From NCBI GenBank assembly GCA_021545645.1, contig JAJRWP010000024.1:1-37823 (forward strand): a DNA stretch of 37,823 nucleotides, given 5' to 3'. This document shows positions 26,933 through 35,710 of the stretch, one piece after another. Numbering within the stretch: position 1 is the stretch's first letter; each line of letters opens with the position of its first letter. Both the position numbers and the translations under genes were made by a program. The notes under the pieces are model-generated. The model made no database searches and was not told the DNA's origin. It saw only the letters and a list, made by a program, of their open reading frames with translations. Source of the DNA: Zetaproteobacteria bacterium. Lineage in GTDB: Bacteria > Pseudomonadota > Zetaproteobacteria > Mariprofundales > Mariprofundaceae.

Positions 26933-27802
26933 TTAAGTGATTTTGGCCAGCGACTCGAATTCTTCAGCCTCAACATACACGGATTCGGGATAAACCGGCC
27001 CAATATCGACGATTGCCCACACATCGCCGCGCATGCCAAGCTCGGCATCCAACACATCGCCTACCCGCAGTAAATCGAGAATTTCGGCGTTTAAGACAAG
27101 CGGCCCGAGGCGATCCGCTTGCGAATCGAAACGAAGCCAAACACCATCTACCGTGATTTCGGCAATACGCGCATGCCCTTCGGCGAAACGTGAAAATTGC
27201 GTGCCGTGCGTATGCGTCGGCATGCCGAGGCCGAGGCGGGCAAAATGGAATAATAATCTTGCCGCTTTGGCGACGCGCACTGCGTCCGGCTCAATTTCGG
27301 CAAGTACCGAAAGAAACGCCAAATGCTGAGCATTTTCCAAGCGCCCTTTACGGCAGAGAAACTGCAACCAATCGCGCATCACCGCCGCATATTCGACAAT
27401 TGCCATAGCATCGCCACCCTGTTCGCGTGGTAAATACCAACCGAAAAAATCGCGCAAATGCGAAGGCTCCAACTGCTCAAGCTTGAGATCGTACAGCGAC
27501 AACGGCGGCTCGGTATCGCCGTCCATCAATTCGGACATGTGCGAATCGAGCGATTGCTCCCATTCGGCCAGCGGCGATTCTTCGGATTCGACCATGTCAT
27601 CGTCGAATAAATCGGAATAACCGAGCAGATAATAAGCCAGATGCTCCATGCAAGCTTCTGCAACCTTACCGTGATCGGTACTGTGCGTAGCCTGCGTGCG
27701 TACGAATCCATCCAGTGCATCTTGTAATAACAATAAAGCCCCCACTTGCCCGCTCAAGCCGTTGTGGCTATCGTCGCGTCCACTCGTGAAATCGCAAAAC
27801 AC
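26933..27802 (-). CDS. Hypothetical protein, about 289 aa
   Basis: Not recognised. The protein is mostly alpha-helical and acidic (LFDDDMVESEESPLAEWEQSL) with a helical middle (DAMAIVEYAAVMRDWLQFLCRKGRLENAQHLAFLSVL) and a beta-rich C-terminus (ARIAEITVDGVWLRFDSQADRLGPLVLN...VGDVLDAELGMRGDVWAIVDIGPVYPESV) that might be an OB-like domain. I chose GTG at 27802, which clears efp; ATG at 27850 would run across the efp ribosome site. It is divergent from efp. Confidence 0.7.
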   Translation of the reverse strand: MFCDFTSGRDDSHNGLSGQVGALLLLQDALDGFVRTQATHSTDHGKVAEACMEHLAYYLLGYSDLFDDDMVESEESPLAEWEQSLDSHMSELMDGDTEPPLSLYDLKLEQLEPSHLRDFFGWYLPREQGGDAMAIVEYAAVMRDWLQFLCRKGRLENAQHLAFLSVLAEIEPDAVRVAKAARLLFHFARLGLGMPTHTHGTQFSRFAEGHARIAEITVDGVWLRFDSQADRLGPLVLNAEILDLLRVGDVLDAELGMRGDVWAIVDIGPVYPESVYVEAEEFESLAKIT

Positions 27803-27851
27803 TTGTTTTGCAGATAATTGTAACAATGCAACGACACTAAGGAGCAAAACC

Positions 27852-28412
27852 ATGCAAATCAATGCCCCAAGTATTCGCAAGGGAATGATATTGGAAATTG
27901 ATAGCAATCTGTGGCGGGTAATGAAAACCCAGCATGTCACCCCTGGCAAAGGTGTCGCCTGCATGCAGGTGGAAATGCGTAACATCGAAACCGGCAACAA
28001 AACCAACAAACGCTTCAATTCGACCGAGCGCTTGGAACGCGTCACCCTGTCGCAGCGACAAATGCAATATCTCTACGAAGATACCGGCAAACACCATTTT
28101 ATGGATATGGAAAGCTACGATCAGATCGAGCTGGATACCGAGTTTCTCGAAGATGTCATTCCCTATCTGTTGCCTGAAACCGAAGTGGTTGTCGAATTTC
28201 ACGATCAACGGCCACTGAATGTACAGCTGCCGCAAACCGTGGTCTTGACCGTCGTCGAATGCGATGCCGCCATCAAAGGACAAACAGCCACCGGCTCTTT
28301 CAAGCCCGGAAAATTGGAAACCGGTGCGACCATCATGGTCCCGCCCTATCTCGAAGCCAATACCAAAATCCGGGTCAATACCGAGACCGGTGAATACATG
28401 GAACGGGCTTAA
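27852..28412 (+). CDS. efp: Elongation factor P
   Basis: EF-P (186 aa) rescues ribosomes at polyproline stretches. The KOW-like N-domain carries the modified-residue loop TPGKG, with lysine 33 at the position that is beta-lysylated in many bacteria; no modification enzyme is in the window. Two OB domains end with the signature AAIKGQTATGSFKPGKLETGATIMVPPYLEANTKIRVNTETGEYMERA. ATG at 27852 has AAGGAG seven nt upstream. It is followed by the tolC-like gene after 24 bp. Confidence 0.97.
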   Translation: MQINAPSIRKGMILEIDSNLWRVMKTQHVTPGKGVACMQVEMRNIETGNKTNKRFNSTERLERVTLSQRQMQYLYEDTGKHHFMDMESYDQIELDTEFLEDVIPYLLPETEVVVEFHDQRPLNVQLPQTVVLTVVECDAAIKGQTATGSFKPGKLETGATIMVPPYLEANTKIRVNTETGEYMERA

Positions 28413-28436
28413 ACGCCCGCCATCTGGAGACCGGAG

Positions 28437-29942
28437 ATGACCCGCTCCGCCATACCTCGCCGATTCATATCCTGTAACGCATGGCTGCTCTGCATGCTGG
28501 CGTTCAGTCAAATAACGAGTGCCGCCGAAATGACACTGAGCGACGTGGTCGCTGCGGTTCTGGAAAGGCATCCGGATTTGAGTATCAGCCGTACCGATAC
28601 CGCCATTGCCGCAGCCGATACCCAACGCGTCGAAAGCCTGTTGGATGCCAGCATCAACAGCAGCATTACCGGCATCAATGAACAAATACCGGTAGCCAGT
28701 GATTTCCAAGCTGTGGAAAAACGCACAACAAGAATCCAAGCTGCCATCAGCAAGCCGCTGCGCAATGGCGATACGTTGTCTGTGCAGGGAAGCTACAACC
28801 GCACAGGTCAGGATTTTATTTCGCCCTTTGCCGCCGCACTGGCCAGATTCAACCCCGAATACCGCGCCCAACTGGACATTACCTACCGCCATGCACTGCT
28901 GCGCGGTGCCAAACGCCCCGATTACAGTTTGGGGCTGCAATCGGTCGAGGCAAAAACAAGCGCTGCGGCCCTAAGCGAACACCTGGTCGCCCGCGCACTG
29001 GCTTTAAAGGCGCTCAATGCATTTTTTCAACTGGCCGCAAACGATATTAATGTCGCCATCGCCCGGCAGGCGGTGCAGCGCGCCCGCGATGTGCTTGCCT
29101 ACCAACGTTCGCGTGAAAAATTCGGTTTAATCGAAAAGGCCGACCGGCTGCAAGCCGAAGCACTTCTCGCCGCACGCAATATGGATTTGCAACTGGCTGT
29201 GGCGCAGCGCCAAACCGATGAAAGCACTCTCAATCGGCTGATGTTAAACCAATCGAATCCGCCTATTGCACTCAAACTTCCACCGCTTTCGCCCAATGCA
29301 AAGATTCCCGACATGGATGAAATCGAGCCGCAGGTGCTTTTACAGCGTCCTGATATTAAAGCCATTGACGCACAACTGGAAGCCGCCGAGGCCGATCTGG
29401 CAACCGTCCGCGATATTGATGCCATGCAACTGGATGTGGTAGCACAACTGGGCACGCGCGCACTGGGCAGCAGCGCAGGTGTGGCGGCGGCAGGCGGTCT
29501 TTCCATCAATGACCGTTTTGCATCCCTATCGCTGGAAATGCAGGATACATTGGGCAGAAATAGTGCCAGAGCAGCCATTCGCAAAGCGGAACTGACGCGT
29601 CAACGTCTTGCCGGACAACGCCGCCAGACCCTTGAACTGATTCGCGACGATTTGGCCGCCGCCATCACCGCCATCCGCACCGCTATTCCCAATCTGCGCA
29701 TGGCACGCCGCTTGGCTATTGCCGAAAAAAGAAAATACCGGACCGAGCTAAAACGCTACCGCGAAGGCCGCTCGGATACCGCCACGCTGGTACAATTCGA
29801 AGGCGAATTGCGCAATGCCGAATTGCAGGAACGCCTACAGCAACTCACCCTGCAACTGGCGCGCCATCAACTGCTCTGGGCCAAGGGCAACCTACTCGAT
29901 AATTTGAATATCGAATTGCCGCAAACAGTGCCCTCACCATGA
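28437..29942 (+). CDS. TolC-family outer-membrane efflux protein
   Basis: Outer-membrane channel component of a tripartite exporter (501 aa). A signal peptide (WLLCMLAFSQITSA) is followed by two long-helix repeats with typical OEP motifs: LSDVVAAVLERHPDL, QRPDIKAIDAQLEAAEADL in the middle and RYREGRSDTATLVQFEGELRNAELQERLQQLTLQLARHQL near the end. It precedes the RND permease gene by 13 bp and probably shares its transcript. There is no lipoprotein cysteine. Confidence 0.9.
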   Translation: MTRSAIPRRFISCNAWLLCMLAFSQITSAAEMTLSDVVAAVLERHPDLSISRTDTAIAAADTQRVESLLDASINSSITGINEQIPVASDFQAVEKRTTRIQAAISKPLRNGDTLSVQGSYNRTGQDFISPFAAALARFNPEYRAQLDITYRHALLRGAKRPDYSLGLQSVEAKTSAAALSEHLVARALALKALNAFFQLAANDINVAIARQAVQRARDVLAYQRSREKFGLIEKADRLQAEALLAARNMDLQLAVAQRQTDESTLNRLMLNQSNPPIALKLPPLSPNAKIPDMDEIEPQVLLQRPDIKAIDAQLEAAEADLATVRDIDAMQLDVVAQLGTRALGSSAGVAAAGGLSINDRFASLSLEMQDTLGRNSARAAIRKAELTRQRLAGQRRQTLELIRDDLAAAITAIRTAIPNLRMARRLAIAEKRKYRTELKRYREGRSDTATLVQFEGELRNAELQERLQQLTLQLARHQLLWAKGNLLDNLNIELPQTVPSP

Positions 29943-29955
29943 GAATAGAGCTGTT

Positions 29956-32900
29956 ATGAAACATATCATTGCCTTTTTCGTGCGCCGTAGCGTACTGGTT
30001 AATTTGGTTTCCTTGATGCTGCTTGTCGGCGGTATTTATGCCGCATTCAATATCCAGCGCGAGGCATTTCCCAGTGTTAATTTCGATATTATCGCCATCG
30101 GTACCGGTTATCCGGGCGCCGCACCGCGAGAAATGGAAAAACTGGTGGTCACACCGATTGAGCGCGAACTCAAAGGCCTTGATGGCATCAATGTGATTCG
30201 CTCCACATCCTATCCGGGACGCATGGAAATCATTATTGAGGTGGACCCGAATTATCAAGACCGCTCGCGACTGGTTTCCGATGTGCAGCAGGCCATCAAT
30301 CGCGCCGATTTACCCACCGATCTGCCGTCCGATCCGGTTATCAGCGAAATCAAATCCGAACAAGCGCCCATCCTCACCTTTTCAATTTTCGGCGAATTCG
30401 ACCCGCTCAGCTTGAAGCATCTGGGCGATGCGATTGAGGATGACGTGTTGGATATCCCCGGTGTCAGCAAAGTGCTGATTCAGGGCGATTTGAAAGAGGA
30501 AATCCGCATTGTTGTCGATCCGGAAAAACTGCGCCGGCATCGTGTTTCCATTGACGACTTGGTGCAATTGATTCGCAACTGGAATATCAACGCTCCCGGC
30601 GGTCTTTTAAAAGAGCCGGACGGACAACGGATTATCCGCATCACCGGCGAATTCACCTCTGCCGAAGACGCCGCCAATCTGGTCATTCGCGCCAACGAAC
30701 GCGGTCAGGCACTGCGTCTCGGCGACGTTGCCGAAGTCAGCGAAACACTGGAACGGCCACGTCGGTTAGTCGGCGCGCAGGGCGATCCGGCTATCAATAT
30801 GATTGTCCTGAAAAAGGGTGATGCCGACATTATCACCCTCGTTGATCGTGTTCGTGCCTATTTGAAAACCGTGCCGCAAAAATACGGCGAAGACGTCAAT
30901 GTGCGCGTTTATAACGACATGTCGACAATCACCCGTCTGCGCCTCGGAGTGCTAACCAGCAACGGTGCCATCGGCTTGGCGCTGGTCATGCTCACCCTAT
31001 TGCTGTTTCTGCGTCCGGCAGTGGCCCTAACCACCGCCTGGGGCTTGCCCATTATCTTCTTTTCCGGCCTTCTGGCGCTGTATTTGGGTGGCGTTACGTT
31101 AAATTTATTGACCATGTTCGGCTTTATTATGGTGCTTGGATTGATGGTCGATGATGCCATCATTATCGGCGAAAACGCCACTTGGCATATGGAGCGCGGC
31201 ATGCCACCGGAAAAAGCCGCCATTGTCGGAACCCTCGAACTCATCGGCCCGGTCACCGCCACAGTATTGACTACCATCATCGCCTTTCTGCCGTTGATGT
31301 ATATGCAAGGTATTATCGGAAAATTCGTTTATTCCATTCCCATTGTCGTCGTCGTGCTGCTGTTGTTTTCATGGATTGAGGCGTTGTTTATTCTGCCCAA
31401 CCATATCTGCGATGTGGCCAGCGCCAAAAAACACCCGCGCGAACGCAAGCTGTTCATCTGGCTGACCGGAATCTATGCATGGCTACTCGCCCATGCCGTG
31501 AAATTGCGTTATTTGACCATTCTACTGACCATTCTCGGCCTTCTCGGCGCGGCTGTTGTCGGTAAAAACATGAAATTTCAGCTATTTCCGTCCGGCGCGG
31601 AAAGTACCTTCTACCTGCGTGTGAATATGCCGGTAGGCACAACCTTGGAACACATGCAGCAAACCTTAAAACTGCTCGACAAAGAAGTGCGCGCACGCAT
31701 CGATCCGGCCCTGCTGGAAACCACCACGATGATTGCCGGTGAAAACAGCGCCGATCAGCGCGAAACCCTAAAACAACTCGGCGACCGCTTTGGTTTTGTG
31801 CGCGTGATTCTGATTCCATTCACCCAACGCAGCATTTCCGCCTACACGGTGATGGATAATATCGAGGAGGAAATACCACAATTATTCCCCGATTTGGACA
31901 TCAGCTTCGCCATGCAAAAACCGGGGCCGCCGGTTGGCCGCGCCCTGCAAGTGGAGCTTACCGGCAACGACGAACAGGCCATGGTACGCACCGCCAACCG
32001 TCTGAAAGAACTATTGAATAAAACCGACGGCGTGTATGCGGTTGAAAGTGATTTGGAGCCGGGCGATCCGGAAATCCATATCGAACTGGATCGCAAACTG
32101 GCCGCCTATGCCGGTGTCAATATGGCCACCGTCGCCACCCATATCCGCGCCGCCTTCGATGGTTTACGCGTCTCTACGCTGCGCCGAGGCAAAGAAGAAA
32201 TGGATGTCACCATCCGCTACCCAGAAGCCGCCCAGCACGACCTGAAGACCTTGATGCAACTGGAAATCCCCAATCGGGTCGGCGGCCTGGTTCCGCTCTC
32301 ACGCATTGCCAAGCTGGTCGAAATGCCCGGTGAAACCAGTATCCGTCATAAAAATGGCAATCGCATCATCAATGTTTCCGCCGAAGTGGAACACAAGAAA
32401 ACAAGCTCGCGCGAGGTTAATCTTCTCGTCGAAGGTGAAAAAGGCAACTGGCTGGGCGAGGATGCGGCTAAGGTTCGCTACCATCTGGGCGGTGAGCAGG
32501 AGCGCAGCGTGGAAGCAGTCCGCGGCCTGCTGTTCAGCTTCGCATTCGCACTGATCGGTATTTTTGTCATTCTGGCGATTCAATTCAACCGCATCAGCTA
32601 CCCTTTTCTGGTTATGCTGGCGATTCCTTTCGGCGTTATCGGTATTGTCATCGGCTTTTTTCTGCACGATCAACCCATTTCCTTTATGGCACTGATGGGT
32701 TTTGTGGCGCTCTCCGGCGTTGTCGTCAACGCATCGTTGGTCATGGCCGTGTTTATTCAACGTTTGGTGGAAAATGGCCGCCCGTGGCGGGAAGCAATTA
32801 TCGAAAGTGGTAAACGACGCCTGCGCGCCGTCTTGCTGACCGCCATCACCACCGTCGTCGGTCTGCTGCCCACCGCTTACGGCTGGGGTGGTTTCGATCC

Positions 32901-33048
32901 GTTTGTTGCGCCGATGGCTTTGGCACTGTCTTGGGGTTTGCTGTTTTCGACGGTCATCACCCTGTTTTCCGTCCCTGCAGCCTTCGGTATCGGCATGGAT
33001 ATTAAGTCTGTATTTACCTTTTTTGCCGCCAAAGTGCGGCGTATATAA
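29956..33048 (+). CDS. RND efflux permease (AcrB/HAE1-type)
   Basis: Proton-driven inner-membrane exporter, 1030 aa. The start FVRRSVLVNLVSLMLLVGGIYAAFNI is the first helix, followed by the porter domain (YPGAAPREMEKLVVTPIE). The central helices carry the proton-relay aspartates in VLGLMVDDAIIIGENATWHME. The second half repeats the fold, with FVALSGVVVNASLVMAVFIQRL. The length is typical of HAE-type pumps. It is downstream of the tolC-like gene; no membrane-fusion adaptor gene is next to it. Substrate unknown. Confidence 0.94.
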   Translation: MKHIIAFFVRRSVLVNLVSLMLLVGGIYAAFNIQREAFPSVNFDIIAIGTGYPGAAPREMEKLVVTPIERELKGLDGINVIRSTSYPGRMEIIIEVDPNYQDRSRLVSDVQQAINRADLPTDLPSDPVISEIKSEQAPILTFSIFGEFDPLSLKHLGDAIEDDVLDIPGVSKVLIQGDLKEEIRIVVDPEKLRRHRVSIDDLVQLIRNWNINAPGGLLKEPDGQRIIRITGEFTSAEDAANLVIRANERGQALRLGDVAEVSETLERPRRLVGAQGDPAINMIVLKKGDADIITLVDRVRAYLKTVPQKYGEDVNVRVYNDMSTITRLRLGVLTSNGAIGLALVMLTLLLFLRPAVALTTAWGLPIIFFSGLLALYLGGVTLNLLTMFGFIMVLGLMVDDAIIIGENATWHMERGMPPEKAAIVGTLELIGPVTATVLTTIIAFLPLMYMQGIIGKFVYSIPIVVVVLLLFSWIEALFILPNHICDVASAKKHPRERKLFIWLTGIYAWLLAHAVKLRYLTILLTILGLLGAAVVGKNMKFQLFPSGAESTFYLRVNMPVGTTLEHMQQTLKLLDKEVRARIDPALLETTTMIAGENSADQRETLKQLGDRFGFVRVILIPFTQRSISAYTVMDNIEEEIPQLFPDLDISFAMQKPGPPVGRALQVELTGNDEQAMVRTANRLKELLNKTDGVYAVESDLEPGDPEIHIELDRKLAAYAGVNMATVATHIRAAFDGLRVSTLRRGKEEMDVTIRYPEAAQHDLKTLMQLEIPNRVGGLVPLSRIAKLVEMPGETSIRHKNGNRIINVSAEVEHKKTSSREVNLLVEGEKGNWLGEDAAKVRYHLGGEQERSVEAVRGLLFSFAFALIGIFVILAIQFNRISYPFLVMLAIPFGVIGIVIGFFLHDQPISFMALMGFVALSGVVVNASLVMAVFIQRLVENGRPWREAIIESGKRRLRAVLLTAITTVVGLLPTAYGWGGFDPFVAPMALALSWGLLFSTVITLFSVPAAFGIGMDIKSVFTFFAAKVRRI

Positions 33049-33221
33049 CACATTACAACAGCAAATGGCGGCGAATGACTGCCACCGCAAACAAAAAAAC
33101 TCCGTGCATTAATAAACGCTAATTTATGCTTCATAAGCATTTCAGACGGGCTTTCTATGTTTCGTTCCTGTCTGGCGCCGCCCTCCTCTTCCCCTCCCTC
33201 CCTTGGCGTCAGATTTTAAAG

Positions 33222-33248
33222 AGCTCCGGCAGTAATGCCGGAGCTTTT
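33222..33248 (+). terminator. Rho-independent terminator after the RND gene
   Basis: Stem AGCTCCGGCA / TGCCGGAGCT with GTAA loop, then TTTT-A-C-TTT. It lies about 175 bp after the RND stop. The 33049-33221 stretch before it holds no gene I can support. Confidence 0.85.
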
Positions 33249-33300
33249 ACTTTATCCGAGCTAGCGTTTATTTATCCGGGGGGTTATCAACAATAGAAAT

Positions 33301-33315
33301 TGGCCTGTTTCTTGC
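33301..33315 (+). promoter_or_regulatory. Sigma-54-type promoter (-24/-12)
   Basis: TTGGC-CTGTTTC-TTGCG places GG at 33302-33303 and GC at 33314-33315, exactly ten nt apart, with the conserved TGGC and TTGC blocks. The leader to the ATG at 33396 is about 70 nt. Confidence 0.7.
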
Positions 33316-33395
33316 GAAGTTTTCAATCAACCGTGCTTGTATCCATTGCAAGCACAATTTGAATACTGGAATTTGCACAACAAACAGGAGTCGGT

Positions 33396-33764
33396 ATGAA
33401 AATTCGCCCCGGACAACCGCTACGATCACAAAAAATCGCCGCGCACGTCCAAGACAGCACCGCCAACAGCCGTTTTCAGGTGTTGCTGGACGGGCAATTG
33501 CAGGAAACAAACGAAAAACAACTCGATTTCACCGCCAATGAAGACGCAACACAGGATCAGCGCCAACAATTATTCAACGATGCCACCCGCCTGCTCGACG
33601 AGGCTATCGAACAAATCGAAGCCGAGCACGTACCACATACAAAAACCGTCGAATCGCTGCAAAAAGTACGCGAAAAGCTGGCCGGAATGAATATGGCGGG
33701 CAGTGACCTGACAACGGCCAACACTATTCTGGCGGTGGAAACGGAGCGCCTGAAATCGTGGTAA
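33396..33764 (+). CDS. Hypothetical helical protein, 122 aa, first gene of the sigma-54 unit
   Basis: Function not known. The N-terminus (MKIRPGQPLRSQK) looks unstructured; the rest is helical: NDATRLLDEAIEQIEAEHVPHTKTVESLQKVREKL and then TTANTILAVETERLKSW. The layout loosely recalls small flagellar-regulation proteins such as FliX, but I see no decisive motif. ATG at 33396 follows AGGAG at five nt. It overlaps the GGDEF gene by 7 bp, so the pair is translationally coupled. Confidence 0.75.
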   Translation: MKIRPGQPLRSQKIAAHVQDSTANSRFQVLLDGQLQETNEKQLDFTANEDATQDQRQQLFNDATRLLDEAIEQIEAEHVPHTKTVESLQKVREKLAGMNMAGSDLTTANTILAVETERLKSW

Positions 33765-34981
33765 AAAGAGAACTGCACGAAGCACTCGAAGCCTTAAGTC
33801 TGCTGCGCATGCGGGTGCTGCGCAACGACCCTAAAAACAACGAATTACGCACATCATTCCGCGAAATATCGCATCATCTGGAAAACATTCAGCAACAAAA
33901 ACCCGTTGCCTTAGAAGAATTCAGCATATTGGCATCATGGCTGAGTATGTTTCTCGATGCCGACTTCGGCACCAAAATACGCCATTATAGCGAGCTTAGC
34001 AGCAGCGAACGCGAAGCACTCGTCGAGCATATCAACGCCCGCAAACAGATGATTGTACAAGCAGAACACACCGTGCCGCAACTGCAAGCGACACTTGGAA
34101 AATGCCTGCGCGCATTGAATCAGTCGCCCAATGCCAACGACGATCTCGGCAAACAGGCGCGCAAATTGGCGCGCGTTCTGAAAAAACACATGCAAGACGA
34201 CGATAATCTTCGCAAAGCGCTGAATGCACTGATCGCCGCCATGCAGGAATCGCTGGAACATACGGTCGAAATGCTCAGCGACATCGGTGAGGAATCCCCG
34301 GAACTCAGCGAAACACAAGCGCTGCTAGAGCAAGAACTCCCCGACGATCCGGTTGCCGCCAAAGAACTGCTGCAAAAAGCCCGCCAAGGCCTGATCATGG
34401 CTGGCAAACGGGTCAGCCAAGCCGGGCAAGCTATCCAACAAGCCATGGAAAATCAGAAAACGCAAATGCAACAAATGAGCGAGGATCTGAACCGCGCCGA
34501 ATTCGATGCCATGCACGATACCCTGACCGGCATCGGCAACCGCCGCAAACTGGCTGCATTCGTCAGCACACTGGGTGATGCATCAGCGGCTTTTCTTCTG
34601 TTGGACATCGATCATTTCAAGAAAATCAACGACCGTTACGGGCACGATGCCGGTGACGAGGTTCTGGTGGCGCTGGCACAACGCTTATCCGCCAATGTGC
34701 GTGCCAGCGATTTGGTCATTCGTTTGGGCGGTGAAGAATTTGCCGCAGTGTTACCCAATGTACCTGCCGAACACGCCTTTGAAATTAGCGAAAACCTGCG
34801 TCAGGCAATCAGTGCAACCCATATAAAATACAGTAAAGGCAAACTGCCCGTGACCATCAGCATCGGGCTAGCGACACGCAAACCCGGAGAAAGCGTTGCA
34901 CACTGGATAGCCCGCGCCGACAAAGCGCTCTACGGCGCTAAAAATAACGGCCGCAACCGAACCGAAGTCTCTTTGGGTTAA
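33758..34981 (+). CDS. Diguanylate cyclase (GGDEF) with helical N-terminal domain
   Basis: Makes c-di-GMP; 407 aa. The C-terminal GGDEF domain starts with DTLTGIGNRRKL; the active site is GGEEF (residues 324-328), and the RxxD inhibitory site (R315-A-S-D318) lies five residues upstream, so product inhibition is likely. Substrate-binding DIDHFKKINDRYGHDAGD is intact. The first 240 residues are soluble and helical with no recognised sensor. The GTG start at 33758 overlaps the preceding gene. Expression probably depends on the sigma-54-type promoter. Confidence 0.95.
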   Translation: MVKRELHEALEALSLLRMRVLRNDPKNNELRTSFREISHHLENIQQQKPVALEEFSILASWLSMFLDADFGTKIRHYSELSSSEREALVEHINARKQMIVQAEHTVPQLQATLGKCLRALNQSPNANDDLGKQARKLARVLKKHMQDDDNLRKALNALIAAMQESLEHTVEMLSDIGEESPELSETQALLEQELPDDPVAAKELLQKARQGLIMAGKRVSQAGQAIQQAMENQKTQMQQMSEDLNRAEFDAMHDTLTGIGNRRKLAAFVSTLGDASAAFLLLDIDHFKKINDRYGHDAGDEVLVALAQRLSANVRASDLVIRLGGEEFAAVLPNVPAEHAFEISENLRQAISATHIKYSKGKLPVTISIGLATRKPGESVAHWIARADKALYGAKNNGRNRTEVSLG

Positions 34982-35015
34982 AACAGGAAAACCATCTGAC
35001 ATAACTGGGAAACAT

Positions 35016-35042
35016 CTGAATGCCGCCTTGGGCAGCATTCAG
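35016..35042. terminator. Possible hairpin between convergent GGDEF and PilZ genes
   Basis: CTGAATGC / GCATTCAG arms with an additional inner GCC/GGC pairing. Neither side has a good T tract, so terminator function is uncertain. Confidence 0.4.
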
Positions 35043-35084
35043 AGGGCAAAAACAGAACTATTTAATCTAACATACTGTTGTAAT

Positions 35085-35687
35085 CTATTGCTGCAGCGGC
35101 CTTCTATTTTCCGCATTGTGGCGTAATTCCATGCGTATCTCTTCGCGATGTCTGCGAAACACATAACGCGCCAACTGCTCTTGCTCATCATCGCAGCGAA
35201 AATGAAAAATAACGCCGACATTAACCCGCCCACGCGCCCCCTGCTCGGCCCGTTTAACAACACCGAGTAACTCCATCACCAGCGGCGGCAATGACGGCAG
35301 CATCAACGTCACCTCCATGAAATCACCGATTCTGTACGCTTCGCTACTGGAAAAACTAATACCGGTCACACTGATATTCACCGGCCGCTCATCAAGATCG
35401 TTGCGATTGGCATCGTTCAGCATATTCACACCGATCAGATAATTCAGTTTAGCATCCAGTGCCTCAAGTGCGCGCGATGTTTCGCTATCTTCATGCTCGG
35501 CAGGCGCAATACTGGAAAAAATATCGTTGCCGACCATATTGCGCAGCAAACTGCTTTGCCGCGAGCGGATACCAATGTGTTTTTTTTCGTATTCGAAGGT
35601 CTCGCGGTCTATCGGTTTATCCGACATCGGCAATAAATCATCGACCCTGAAATCTTGGCGTCGGTTGTCGTTTTCGTTATCAGCCAT
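35085..35687 (-). CDS. PilZ-domain protein, probable c-di-GMP receptor
   Basis: 200 aa. Both PilZ signatures are visible: the RRQDFR motif (R10-x3-R14) near the start and NISVTG (residues 104-109) followed by the beta-barrel strands. Between them is an insertion of about 90 residues with a helical part (SRALEALDAKLNYLIGVNM), longer than in a plain PilZ domain and reminiscent of PilZ variants with inserted oligomerising helices. ATG at 35687 follows AGGAG at 8-9 nt. It lies 23 bp downstream of the HD-GYP gene in the same direction. Confidence 0.87.
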   Translation of the reverse strand: MADNENDNRRQDFRVDDLLPMSDKPIDRETFEYEKKHIGIRSRQSSLLRNMVGNDIFSSIAPAEHEDSETSRALEALDAKLNYLIGVNMLNDANRNDLDERPVNISVTGISFSSSEAYRIGDFMEVTLMLPSLPPLVMELLGVVKRAEQGARGRVNVGVIFHFRCDDEQEQLARYVFRRHREEIRMELRHNAENRRPLQQ

Positions 35688-35710
35688 ATTATTTGCTCCT
35701 CAAAATCACG

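Noticed and set aside
27803-28045. N-terminal extension of the 289-aa hypothetical protein to 370 aa, giving a hydrophobic start
   Set aside because: The extension is antisense to efp and its ribosome site; the hydrophobic stretch is a by-product.
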